Source of the DNA: Pezizomycotina sp. ARF18
Lineage: Eukaryota; Ascomycota
Reading direction: 5' to 3'
Length of the DNA stretch: 64,000 nucleotides
NCBI GenBank assembly: GCA_002224055.1
Contig: AZLU01000002.1
Coordinates: forward strand, 610,827 to 674,826
The position numbers and the translations under genes are program-made. Each line of letters begins with the position of its first letter. Within the stretch, counting starts at the first letter, position 1. Below the pieces are notes generated by a model, which was not told the origin of the DNA, did no database searches, and worked only from the letters and a program-made list of their open reading frames with translations. This document shows positions 13,885-24,452 of the stretch, piece after piece.

Positions 13885-14350
13885 TTCCTTCTTTGTTATT
13901 CTATTTGTTATCTTTTTACTTCCTATTTTATTACTCTTTTTATTTGCCATTTTTATTTTACTTTTTGCTTTTTTTTTTTTTTTTTTTTTTGCTTCTTTTT
14001 GCCTCCCTATTATTTCATGCTTTTTCTTCATAATTGCTTTTTTTACTTTTATTACTTTTAATTCCACTATCAAATTTATTATCACTTCATTTCATCATTA
14101 TTTTTATTGTATTATTATTATTTCTCACTTTATATTTTTATATAAATAACGTAACTAGTTTTGTATTTCAACCCTAACAAATTCGGATTTGTTATAAACA
14201 AAAAAAGCCCAGTTTTTTTCAGCCGCGTGAGCAAGTAATAATTTTATTTCCTTATTCATAGATTTTTTTCCGTATGTCAATCTCGTCATGCCTTCTCCGA
14301 GCAAATAAAGTGCGGATTCTGCAGCTATATCGCCACGAAAAACAAGGACG
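12943..14350. other. Intergenic with extreme T-rich block
   Basis: No gene is seen. 13850-14150 is almost pure T/A, with T runs of 33 (13850-13882) and about 20 (13971-13990). The frames read through it are Phe- or Lys-only artefacts. Confidence 0.5.
13850..13882. repeat. Poly-T tract, 33 nt
   Basis: This is an uninterrupted T run, the longest homopolymer in the window, inside a 300-bp T-rich block. Its length in the real genome is probably variable and poorly measured. Confidence 0.85.
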
Positions 14351-15136
14351 TTATAAAGCTTCGTACATACGTACTGCGACTAGGAACTGGCATGTAAATG
14401 TTCCGGAACAAAGGCTATAGGAACCGGGCCGTAGGGTATCGTTCCAGCCATCACCGTACATGTATGTACCTTCAGTTGTGATAGCGTTCCACCAGAATCC
14501 CTCAAATAAACCCGTGGTAATAGTCCATTTCAATTCATTATAACTCGGAAAAATTTCTGAATCCGGCCGAGCCCCGATGGAAGGCTGATCTGCTTCTCCT
14601 TATTCTTCCTCGAACGCGCGTGTTCCATCATCCGCATTAGCCGGTCCGCAACGTTACGAATGCTAACCCCCTTCCCGTCCACTGCCTTAATGGTCTGCCG
14701 ATATGGTATACTCGCGGCCTTTCACGACTACACTCACCTCATCGAATGCCGGAGACGTGGCGTTCTCGTCCATGAAATGGGCCCACTCCTTGTTATTTTC
14801 TCTCTTCGCGATGCTCCAGGTCGGCTCCGCTTCTGAAGCCTCGTTACAGCCAATAAAATCGAACTCCAACTTCTGTAGCAGTGGATGTATCTCAACTAGG
14901 CAATTTTGTGTATTAACATGTAAGACAGTATTCGGCGACGCGCGGAAGAGTATACGCTTCAATTCTTTTCCTCCTCCATGCTCGATCATCCCGCGGAAAA
15001 AACGGCATGTTGCAAAAATTCTAAGGCGGAGGGTGAAGTAGTCAAGATGCGTGAAAATTTCCTCCCAAATCTCGACGGGAACGTAAGCCGAGGGATCCTG
15101 TCGCTTCTCGATTGTGAAGGCGCTGCCCTTGGACAT
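14351..15136 (-). CDS. F-box protein
   Basis: This is probably a substrate adaptor of an SCF ubiquitin ligase. An F-box sits about 17 residues in: the frame reads YVPVEIWEEIFTHLDYFTL, then LRIFATCRFFRGMI. Downstream is a region of about 200 aa with no repeat I can name, ending RMYEAL at 14351. The start is ATG 15136 (MSKGSAFTIEKRQD), as the longer frame upstream begins at a GTG. The coding stretch is spread over three frames. The break near 14530 fits a missing C in TTCCGAG; the one near 14695 is not resolved. The gene is divergent from the NLR-like gene at 15588, and the 450-bp space between them holds a strong hairpin. F-box proteins of this kind are a large, variable family in filamentous fungi, so the substrate cannot be guessed. 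Confidence 0.7.
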
Positions 15137-15230
15137 AGTAGGGGTATGATAAGCGTATATTGGCTTCTTGTAGTCGACAAGTTGAAAAAGATGTCCAGCT
15201 GGAGTTGTGAAGGAATATATTAGCACACTT

Positions 15231-15281
15231 TTAAGTAGGTTCCTTCGTAAATTTATCTAGTTTGCGAAGGAACCTTCTTAA
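15231..15281. other. Inverted repeat, 17-bp arms
   Basis: The left arm (15231-15247) and right arm (15265-15281) are complementary at 16 of 17 positions, with a 17-nt AT-rich loop. The core is GGTTCCTTCG / CGAAGGAACC. It lies 95 bp upstream of the F-box start and about 300 bp before the NLR-like start, in their shared promoter space. It could be a transcribed hairpin, a regulatory palindrome or the remnant of a small inverted-repeat element. Confidence 0.8.
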
Positions 15282-15587
15282 AAACGTACTAAGCCGTTCT
15301 TCGCAATCCAAGTCAGAAAACGATCAGCGTCTTTAGTTTTAGTTTATTCATCACTAGCTAGACTAAGCCCGAAGGCCAGTCGCATCAATCAGCTGGTCCT
15401 CTTATAGTCTGTTACGGAAACATTCCTCAGTAACTTACCCTGCACACCGTACATATATATTTAGACCTGGACCACTATAGCAACCACCGCCAAGACAGGT
15501 ATATATATTATAAGTGGGGTAGCGATGGACAAGGAAATCAAAATATCTTTACCTCTCTAACGCCAGTCGCTTCAAACACAAAAAATC

Positions 15588-18500
15588 ATGAACACGATTA
15601 GAGTCAAAGGTGTCCCAGCGACGGTGACGCGGGAAAGTATCTTACAGTTCTTCAACGTGAGAGATTCCGAAATCTCGCTCGCGCGGTCAACAACGAAGGG
15701 CGATTCGAAATTCAATCTCACGGTCACATTCCCGTCCGAATCTCGGGCAGAAAGTTTTCTCCAAGAGTCAAAGCCTGAAATCGATGGAGTTCGTATTGGA
15801 ACAATTGATAAGGATTTCTTAGGACTCACCGTCTTGAGCTCCCATAACAACGATAATGTCGAGTAGGCGCCCCAGATTGGATTGGAGCATTAGACCTGCT
15901 TATAACAACTATACACAGCATTATTGCGATCCATGGGCTGAATGGCCATGCTTTTAAGACCTGGGCGACGACTGAGGCAATGTGGTTGCGTGATTTTCTT
16001 CCGAGCGTGTTAGAAAACACTCGTATCATGACGTTTGGCTATGATTCTGGTCTCAGGTCACAAAATACGGTAGCGGATATCAGAGATTTTGCTAAAGACC
16101 TTCTTTCTCAATTAAATGCCAAAAGAAGATCGAATATAGTGAGTAGAAATGCCTAAGCGAAAATTTAATTTGATTTGCTCTTAAATTAACAATGAAGAAG
16201 GAAAAACAAAGGCCGTTAATTTTTATTTGCCATAGTTTGGGAGGCATTGTGGCAAAGCAGGTAGGTTTATGCGACAAGTAGCTTTCGGTCTATGTAGCTA
16301 ATAGTCTGATGAAAGGCTTTGTGTATTGCAATCAACGAGGATCGTTTTCATAGTATCAGCAAATCGACATTCGGAATATTATTTTTTGGAACTCCACACC
16401 GTGGTAGCGAAACCGCCGAGTATGGCATGCTTCTAGGTCTCGTAGCGAAGGCTGTCGGTCTTCGAGAAGATCTAGTCGAGGACTTGAAGCGAAACTCCGG
16501 TCTATTGTCAACTTTGGCGAACGATTTTCGGCGATGTCATAAAGAGAGCAATTTGTATGTGTCCACATTTTACGAAACCCGCGAGATGATTGTGAAGAAA
16601 GGTATATCGAACCGGTTTCAAGCGACGGTAGTCGAAAGAGTGGTAAGAGTGCCAAAATATAACCTGTTAGAGAAAATTCGAACTGAAACTAATGTATGGC
16701 ATCAGATTGTTCCCAAAGAATCAGCACTGCTTGATTTAGGGATTGAAGAACAGAACCCAATGAATAAGGATCATTCTACGGTTTGCAAGTTCTCTGAAGA
16801 CGAGGAATCCGACTATTTAAAAGCGTTAGATGCGCTTGAAAGGCTCGTCTCTATTCCGGAAGTTATACAACGTCGTTTCGTTGAAGGTGTGTAGATTGAA
16901 ATGGAAAGGCTGGAGACTTGTGCTTAACGGTTTCAAATAAAAGCCATGAACAATATAGTAATTAGTCTGCGATGTTAATTGAACAGGTACTTCTGAGTCA
17001 ATGGAATTGAACTTCAAAATCCCTTTCCGAATACCGTACCTTCGGTACAAAAACTTCGTTGGCAGAGATCAAGAACTACTGAAATACGAACGAGGCTTCA
17101 ACGGCAAAACGGCACTGAAAACTCAAGGACTATATTCTACGGTTTAATAGGAACCGGAGGAATGGAAAGACGCAGATAGCGATTGAATACGCTTACCAAT
17201 ATCATCAAGACTATAGCGCGGTCTTCTGGGTTAATGGAGCAAGCGAAATGGATACCAACGCAACTTTCAAGAGTATTGCGGAAGTCATCGTTAAGGAGCA
17301 GGCAAAGCAGATGATAACCCCAAATTATTCGGAAATTGCACGCAAATTAGATTTCGTAGGCGTTTTAAACGAGGATGGAAGATTCTCGAATCATGTGAAC
17401 GATATTGAGGAGATTAATACGGCAATTAAAAACTGGCTCTCTTTACCACAAAACACGACGTGGCTTCTGATATTCGATAATGTGGACGATCTGGAATCCT
17501 TCCGTATCGACAGATTCTTCCCTACTTGTAATGGCAATATCATCATTACAAGCAGGAGGCGAGACATTTCGCGTTTCGCACAGTCGGACTACATAGAAGG
17601 GTTGGACCCGGACGCCGCAGATGAATTGCTCTTGAGGTTGGCCGGCATGGAACGGACGGCACAAGGTGCGTATCACTGTGACCTCAGATCAAGGGACAGA
17701 TCTCATTAAAGGCACCGTAAAACTCCTACTGCTCCGTAAATTCCAAATTGTCGCGGGTGTTTGGCGTTACGGAATATAGTTACACAGGCATAGCACTGGC
17801 GCATTATCGGATATTTGCCGGTACTTGTTCCTACACCAGTAGAAGTCTGTTTCGGGTTTAGGGTCATAGATATAATTTCTCCGACTGTTTCCGTTCCATC
17901 GCTCACAGCTAAATAACAGGCCTTACCGACGCCCGCAAGGTAACCGAATATCTTGGATATATGCCTCTGGCTATAGAGCACGCAGCTGCTTTCGTAAAAA
18001 ATATGAATGTTCCTCTTCTGGAGTACATGAAGTATTACGAGAAAGCTTTTCAAAAGGTTCACGAAGAAATCCCCTCATAGGTTGGAACTATAGAGACGAA
18101 ACTGCCGCAACCACTTGGGAAGTGTCTTTCAATGCCATTAAGACAAAATGTCCGGCGGCGGCGGAAATATTGTTGATGTGCTCATTCATCAACAATCAAG
18201 ACATTTCGGAAGAACTGTTTTGTTCCAATAACGCTAACCTAGAAGGTACCTTTCAATAATGGCTTATTTTTTTTCTTTAAAAAAAAAAAGTAATATTGAC
18301 TGATTGAATGTAGAAAAGCTAGATGTTAAACGTCGGATCCGCCATTTAACATCTTCTCACTTGCGAAAGGAACATGTCCCGGTCACATAAACGTCCATCC
18401 AGTAGTGCACTCTTGGGCAAGAGAACGTTTAACGCATCTGGAAAGAGTTACTATGCTACAAGATTGGTAAACGGCATATCAAACACATTATCCTCTCTAA

Positions 18501-19364
18501 ACTCAATCCAGCATGCAAGGAATGGGACCACGATATAGAAAGAAGACTTTTTAGACATTTAAGCGTGTTTGGAAGATATCTAGCAGAGCAAATTTTTCAA
18601 CCAACGGATGGGTGTAACGAGAGAATGCGGGAAGTTATACAAGAGATGATGAAGAATGTTGCACTTATAGACACGGTCCACAACATGGCTGGCGTGTACT
18701 ACAACCAGGGCCGGTACGACGAAGCGCTGGAGTGGTACGGGCGGGCTCTGGCCGGCAGGAGAAGGCGCTGGGCAAGGACCACCCGTCGACGCTGAGCACG
18801 GTCAACAACATGGCGGGCGTCTTTTACAAGCAGGGCCGGTACGACGAAGCGCTGGAGTGGTACGGGCGGGCTCTGGCCGGCAGTGAGAAGGCGCTGGGCA
18901 AGGACCACCCGTCGACGCTGAGCACGGTCAACAACATGGCGCTCGTCTTTTACAAGCAGGGCCGGTACGACGAAGCGCTGGAGTGGTACGGGCGGGCTCT
19001 GGCCGGCAGTGAGAAGGCGCTGGGCAAGGACCACCCGTCGACGCTGAGCATGGTCAACAACATGGCTAGCGTCTTCTATAATCAGGGCCGGTACGACGAG
19101 GCGCTAGAGTGGTACGGGCGGGCTCTGGCCGGCAAGGAGAAGACGCTAGGCAAGGATCACCCGTCGACGCTAAGCACGGTTAACAACATGGCTAGCGTCT
19201 TCTATAATCAGGGCCGGTACGACGAAGCGCTGGAGTGGTACGGGCGGGCTCTGGCCGGCAGGGAGAAAGCGCTGGGCAAGGACCACCCGTCAACGCTGAG
19301 GACGGCCTACAAAATGGCTAGATTACAAGCTAGGCTTAAGGGAGTAACTAATACTTCCAGTTAG
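15588..19364 (+). CDS. NLR-like STAND protein: SesB hydrolase, NB-ARC, TPR
   Basis: This has the architecture of fungal NLRs that trigger heterokaryon-incompatibility-type cell death. Order: a 90-aa RRM-like start (IRVKGVPATVTRESILQFF), then a SesB-type alpha/beta hydrolase with IAIHGLNGHAFKTW, nucleophile motif CHSLGG (Ser codon 16233-16235), FFGTPHRG and a DHSTVCKF segment bearing the probable catalytic His. NB-ARC follows, with the P-loop near 17150-17170, a Walker B-like LLIFDNVDD, IIITSRR and YLGYMPLAIEHAAAF. Five 42-residue TPRs and a partial sixth end the protein. Introns: 15863-15918, 16139-16197 (or 16200), 16261-16315, 16887-16986, a long one of about 254 bp at 17666-17919, and one near 18246-18313. 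Frame breaks in the P-loop and TPR 1 each lack one G in a G run, so the gene may be intact in the organism. TPRs are the presumed sensor, NB-ARC the switch, the hydrolase the effector. Confidence 0.88.
18673..19364 (+). repeat. Tandem 126-bp TPR-coding array
   Basis: Units start at about 18673, 18798, 18924, 19050 and 19176, with a truncated sixth at 19302. Each encodes a kinesin-light-chain-like TPR of 42 aa (NQGRYDEALEWYGRALAG, then EKALGKDHPSTLS). DNA identity between units is very high, and even synonymous positions are mostly kept. The variable residues cluster in the A-helix start (AGV, ALV or ASV, followed by FYKQ, FYNQ or YYNQ). The array is far more GC-rich than the flanking DNA. Such identity implies recent duplication or gene conversion among units. 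Confidence 0.92.
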
Positions 19365-20348
19365 TATATATTATCTGAAGCTACATTTATATTACACAGT
19401 ACTCAAAGTCGATTTATTAAAGTTATTATATTATTGATTAAGCGAAGTTACCAGCATTTTTTCATTTCTCAAAATTCAATCTAAATTGCTGGAAGATGCA
19501 AGAGTATTGTAACGTTTTTATACGCACAGCTATATACAGAAAATCCCTTTGGTGAGTATAAAAGCCGAGGCCAAGTCGCTGATTCGGTGAGGACGATAGA
19601 GAAAAGCTTAGATTACGGTGTTACATGGCGATTTAGCCGCAGATGGGGAATATTTAGTCGACGAGCTCGTTATTTTATAATTTGTTTGACGGCCACGCCG
19701 GAAATCTAGGTAATAGAGTGAATACATAGCGATTTTGTGCTATTCATTGCTCTCGCGCTAATCGAACTACGGCACAGGAACAAGTTCTTATCCTATGAAT
19801 ACGATGGATTAATATCGGGAGAGTTATATCGAAGTCGAATTTGCGAATGATGCATATTCATTCCAAGATGGCTTACAAGGCTGAGAAGCAGAAGACGTGG
19901 ATTCTGTGCTTCGAGAAAAAATTTTACATCGTGAAAAATATGGTTCATCTGGAAAATTCGATTGGTTCAAAGGTCTAGAAACAATATGGGACCTTTTCCC
20001 TCAGGCTTACGCACTCTAGGTACAGAGCCTTGCAGCCCTTGCTACCGGCGGTGCCTATTGCTGGTGGACAACTCGATTGCGATTTGCTGCAAAGAGAGGA
20101 GCTGAACATGCGGGGCTTAGAGACGTCTAGACCGGTCCATGGGAAAGAGCCGCATACAACAAGCGACGGGCTCCCCAACAATCACCAACGCGTATACGCG
20201 ATTATATCTTTAATATATCTATCCTTTCCAACCCCCGTTAATTTGCTGATTTTAGAAAAAAACATCGGCATGTGCAAATTTGCAACTCCAACTATTTCCC
20301 TTATTATGAACCGGAAACAGGCTCATTTCACGGTCGTCACCGTCCAAA
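19365..20348. other. Intergenic, between two co-oriented genes
   Basis: This holds the 3' flank of the NLR-like gene and the promoter of the ankyrin gene. Small open frames near 20030-20340 overlap on both strands and show no known motif. Confidence 0.45.
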
Positions 20349-22957
20349 ATGCCAGTCCCATTCGGAATAGGCGTCGGCGATTTCATCGCTGTGTTAACAC
20401 TGGTCTGGGAGATCCAAGAAGCGTTTCGCGATGCGGTCGGGGCTGTCGATCAATACCGGACGATACTTGATGCGATCGGGGGTTACGAACACACGATAAT
20501 AACTTGCAGGCACCTGTCAACGCAATGGGTGTCTCAATTGACGTCCTCGAGGAACCTGACGGGAGCGTCGACCTGCCATGCGGAGATCAAGCCCTAATAA
20601 ACGGGATATGCTACATGCTAAGGAAGAGCCAAGAGGCCATGGACCGCTTCATGAAAGAGAATAGGAAATACACCGAGAGCTTCGTGAAGGCACGCTCTAT
20701 GCAGAGCATGAACGCGCAGTGGAGGAAGGTCAAGTTTGTCTTCAGGCGTTCTGAAGTCGACAAGCTCGAGGCTACAGTGCGGAATATGCGAAGTCGCTGC
20801 AGTCATACACTATCACTCTTGCGATGTGAGTCTCATAGCCACTCCTCCTTCTATCCTTGCTACTGACAACCTTGCCAATAATATTTTTAGGCGGGTCATG
20901 ATGAAGCAGTCTCAGAATTCTTCAGAGAGCGTAGAAACGATTCAAATGTTGAAGGCACAGAGGCTGGCATTGGTCAAATACAACGACTTCTGATGTTTCT
21001 TCAAAAGGATTTCGGCGCCTTGATACGGATCATAGAAAACGATCTTCCCAATATGCTGGGCTATCCTTGGTCGAGGGCCGGTTTCAGTCCGGATGAGAAG
21101 CCAATTTTGCTGCGTGATGCTTTGGGGCGGACCGTCCATCTCCCTTTCCTGCTATGCACCAGCAACAACGTAAGAGCATTTTCTGTTCTATTTTTGAAGC
21201 TCCCTGGTCATCTTCCCCGCTAACCAAATGCTACCTGCTCTTTTAGCAATTCTCGTGTTTAATGAAGGTACTGTTTGACGGATTGCCCGGCGCGGTCGAA
21301 GTATCACGCGACGATTATACGCTCCACAGGGAAAAGGATGGCTCAACTATAAAAAGCGAATGCTGGGAACAGAATCTTAAAGCTGGGGATTCCCTCACTA
21401 TGAGCGTCATAATTCGTCAGGTCTTCCAATCAGAATCTACATCGGAAAAGGGTTATGAAACATACACATGTATGAGATGCGAATTAAGGGACATTCCAAC
21501 ATCGACGTTCCAATGGTGCGGACCCGGACCCCACACTAAATTTAATCGCTACCAATTTTAAAGACTTATGCTAACATCCTTACAGCCCCAAATGTCTACG
21601 AGACTCCCGCATCATCGAGGAGGAGAGAATAATTCCCCTGGCCGCGCAACCGGCCGCGATACCCCAGCGAAAACTTCTTGGCGATTCATGCCCTTCATCT
21701 GCGATAAATAGACCTAATAAGCGTGCGAAATCGTTTCATCCCAAGCCCACCCAGAAAGGAGCTTTACAGAGGGTTACATTCATCAAGGAGTACATCCGAC
21801 CTTCCTGGGAGATCCGGGAGGACGTTAAATCGTACTATCACTACAAATTCGACCCCTCGCGTTGCACATCGCAGTCCTGAGCGGAAATATCGAGGAACTT
21901 CAAAGAATCGTCCGCGTAGATGACGACTTGCTCCAGAAGCTACTTGAGCAGCGTGACTACTATTCGTTCCGGGATGAATCGGTTAGAGTTGGTATGATGC
22001 CGCTGCATTATGCGGCAAGGATGGGTAGAAACGATATGGTGGCAGTGCTTCTGGAAGCCGGGCGGACATTGATGCAGCGGCCACATCTGTTACACTGAAA
22101 AGCAGCCTACGTACTCAGCAGCGAGTTCGAGCTTTTTCAGGCAATTTCACCGCGCTGAGCCTAAGTTTGGATCGCGGACACGCCGACGTCGCCAAGTTGC
22201 TCCTAGATTACGGTGCGCGGAATTGCGTTAGCGAAGACGTCGAGTCGGCGATGGAGTTCGTTATCAGAGCTGGCAATACGGAGTTTCTCGAGATGCTCAT
22301 TGAAGCAGGCGTTAGCGTTAACGGAGATCTAGTTTTCGAAACTCCTCCGCTTTCCATCGCGGTCTCTTGCGGAACATTGATGCAGCAAGACGGCTGATAT
22401 CAACGGGAGCGGACGTCAACAAACGAGATCGAAGAGGAAGCACTCTTTTGCAGCTGGCGTGTTTACGTAACAGTGTCGAAATGACGAGATTACTTCTTCA
22501 ATCGGGTGCCAACGCCTTACTCAAGGGAGATGATCTCGGTTACGGTGGTACAGCTCTACAGGTAGCTGCGAACTGGGGAAATATGGGTCTGATCAACGTC
22601 TTGCTCGACACAACTACGAACTTCAATTCAGAGCTGTTTCAGGACCAGGTTCGAACCACATGTTCTGCTACGCTGTGCGTTCCGGTTGCGTTGAGCTCGT
22701 CGAGTTGTTAGTTGAATGCGGAGCGGATATTTACAATACCAGCTCCGTTTTCCACATGCAGCCGCCGCTTGTTCTCGCAGCGTGTAACAGTGACTTACCG
22801 ATGGTCAGAACTCTTCTAAGCTGCGGAGCGAATCCTAATCAGCTCAGTTTCATTGGGGGCTACGGCATAACTCCTTAGCGGCAGCTAAATTCCAGCGGTT
22901 ATCAGAGAACTACTTAACGCGGGACGGAGGCGTCTGATGCGGGTAAGAAGTCATTAA
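20349..22957 (+). CDS. Ubiquitin-like-domain (ULD) ankyrin-repeat protein
   Basis: This is a multidomain protein of a fungal class often grouped with STAND/NLR accessory proteins. From ATG 20349 (MPVPFGIGVGDFIAVLTLV) comes the helical fungal N-terminal domain, also seen ahead of NACHT proteins. A helical stretch follows (ICYMLRKSQEAMDRFMKEN). A ubiquitin-like domain then runs from ILLRDALGRTVHLPFLL to GDSLTMSVIIRQ, split by a clear intron at 21170-21246. After an intron ending at 21585 (branch-like GCTAAC just before it) and a basic linker, about seven ankyrin repeats run from 21862 to the end (LHIAVLSGNIEELQRIV, MMPLHYAARMGRNDMVAVLL, ALQVAANWGNMGLINVLL, and others). Several frame breaks occur, one at 22878 in ACTCCTTAG where a base is missing. 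The likely end is TAA 22957, after IRELLNAG. Ankyrins give protein binding; the role is inferred, not shown. Confidence 0.8.
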
Positions 22958-24306
22958 ATGTGAATTTGCGGATAAATAAGCAAGCCTCGGAGATTCTAGC
23001 GAGTCTTTCACGACCAGCGCATATACAACCTTATATGATAGGTCCAGGCAGGGCCAGAGATCTTTCAATTCAATTTTAACTAGGGATCATAGTATAGAAA
23101 AATATCGGCAACTACTTAGCATCATCATGACATGTAAATAACAATGGTTTAGCTTTATCAAAAAAGTTTATCAACGAATAAATATTCCCCCAAAACTTCC
23201 CCGAAGTTCCTAAACGGCTTTTTGTCTGTAATTTCTGGTGTCAATCTCATACGTGAGGCAATTACAGACTGCTCTCAAAACGGTGAGATAGTAATCAGAA
23301 TATAAAAACCCGCCACCGTAATGCAAGGCTTCAGTTGTTTCCAGGCCCATAGCACCCGTGCGCTCAACCACCTGACTGATAACTCTATTGTGTTATCAAT
23401 TTTATTTGAATTGGGGAGGGGAGAGGGGATGCAGAGAACTGCAATTTGCTCGAGGATATCACGAAATCAGGGTATCTCTGTACCCCTGAGTGAAATGTAA
23501 ATACCAGGCCGAGAAGCTTCATATGCTCAATGACATCTAGAGACGTAAAAAAATGTACAGGCCTAGGTTGATGCGCGTAGCGTATAAATTCTAACTACAT
23601 CCCAAAAAGCAAAAATTTCAAACTGAACCGGATCGATTTAACACGCAATTACATATTCGGCTTAGACGACGACAATCCCGAATTCACGAGTTCAACGTCA
23701 AATAGCTCTCTTCGAACTTCGAATAGATTGGTATATATACAAGAGAACCTGGTTAATAAGTCGTTCAAATAAACGGATACGTTTCTGTGGCGGTTCAAAA
23801 TTTCCTACTTTTCATACCTGTAGTTAGTGTAGTGTCTAGCTTCTCCATGGTATTTGGCTTTTGGAAAACTCCAGAAATGCAGTTCTGATACCCAGAGGTG
23901 CTGGCTCAAGACAGAGAAAGGCTATCTAGCACTAGATTCGCGTTAATAATAGTAGATTGAAGTCACTGCGGTGTTTCCTGATCGATAAAAACACCACGGC
24001 AATTCGTGCTGTAATATGGTTTTCTTTGAGGCGTGTATATATATACCCTGCTTGTGTTAAGCCGAGAGGCAAGCCGCGGAACAAATGCAACCATGATTAA
24101 CAGATTCAAGCTTCTTCTATCCGTCAACAAACAGTACAATCAGAACATGGGGCAAGGTATAAGAAATAGAAGAGACTAGTGAGCCTATTCAAATGTTTTG
24201 CTGAAGATACGTACAATTAGCTATCCTATTAGCCGAGGAAGCGCACGCGTCACACACATACATCGAAAAATCTAGAAGCAACAGAAGCAAAACATATACC
24301 GGAAGG

Positions 24307-24337
<31 letters not shown>

Positions 24338-24361
24338 AGAGCTAAAAAAAGGTAGAAGCCG
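22958..24361. other. Intergenic, AT-rich
   Basis: No gene is seen. A 28-nt A run (24307-24334) followed by GAGAGAG lies just beyond the 3' end of the tRNA-Glu. On the tRNA strand this reads as a T run and could serve as the RNA polymerase III terminator. Confidence 0.5.
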
Positions 24362-24452
24362 TTTCCCACCGGGAATCGAACCCGGGTCTTAAGAACCTTT
24401 TCCAATCGTTGGTTGTGAGAATCTCAAATGCTAGCCGCTACACCATAGGGGA
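24362..24452 (-). tRNA. tRNA-Glu (CTC) with intron
   Basis: On the minus strand a cloverleaf can be drawn. It has a TCCCCTA acceptor 5' strand, a D arm GTGTAGCGGCTAGCA (A box), an anticodon arm TGAGA-TTCTCA...TCTTA with anticodon CTC, a 4-nt variable loop typical of tRNA-Glu, and a T arm CCGGG-TTCGATT-CCCGG (B box). An intron of about 20 nt sits after position 37, the canonical place. The acceptor stem pairs poorly: its 3' strand reads TGGGAAA, giving two mismatches near the end. That may be a base-call problem, or the gene may be degenerate. A long T run follows on this strand within 30 nt, as a Pol III terminator would. Confidence 0.8.
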
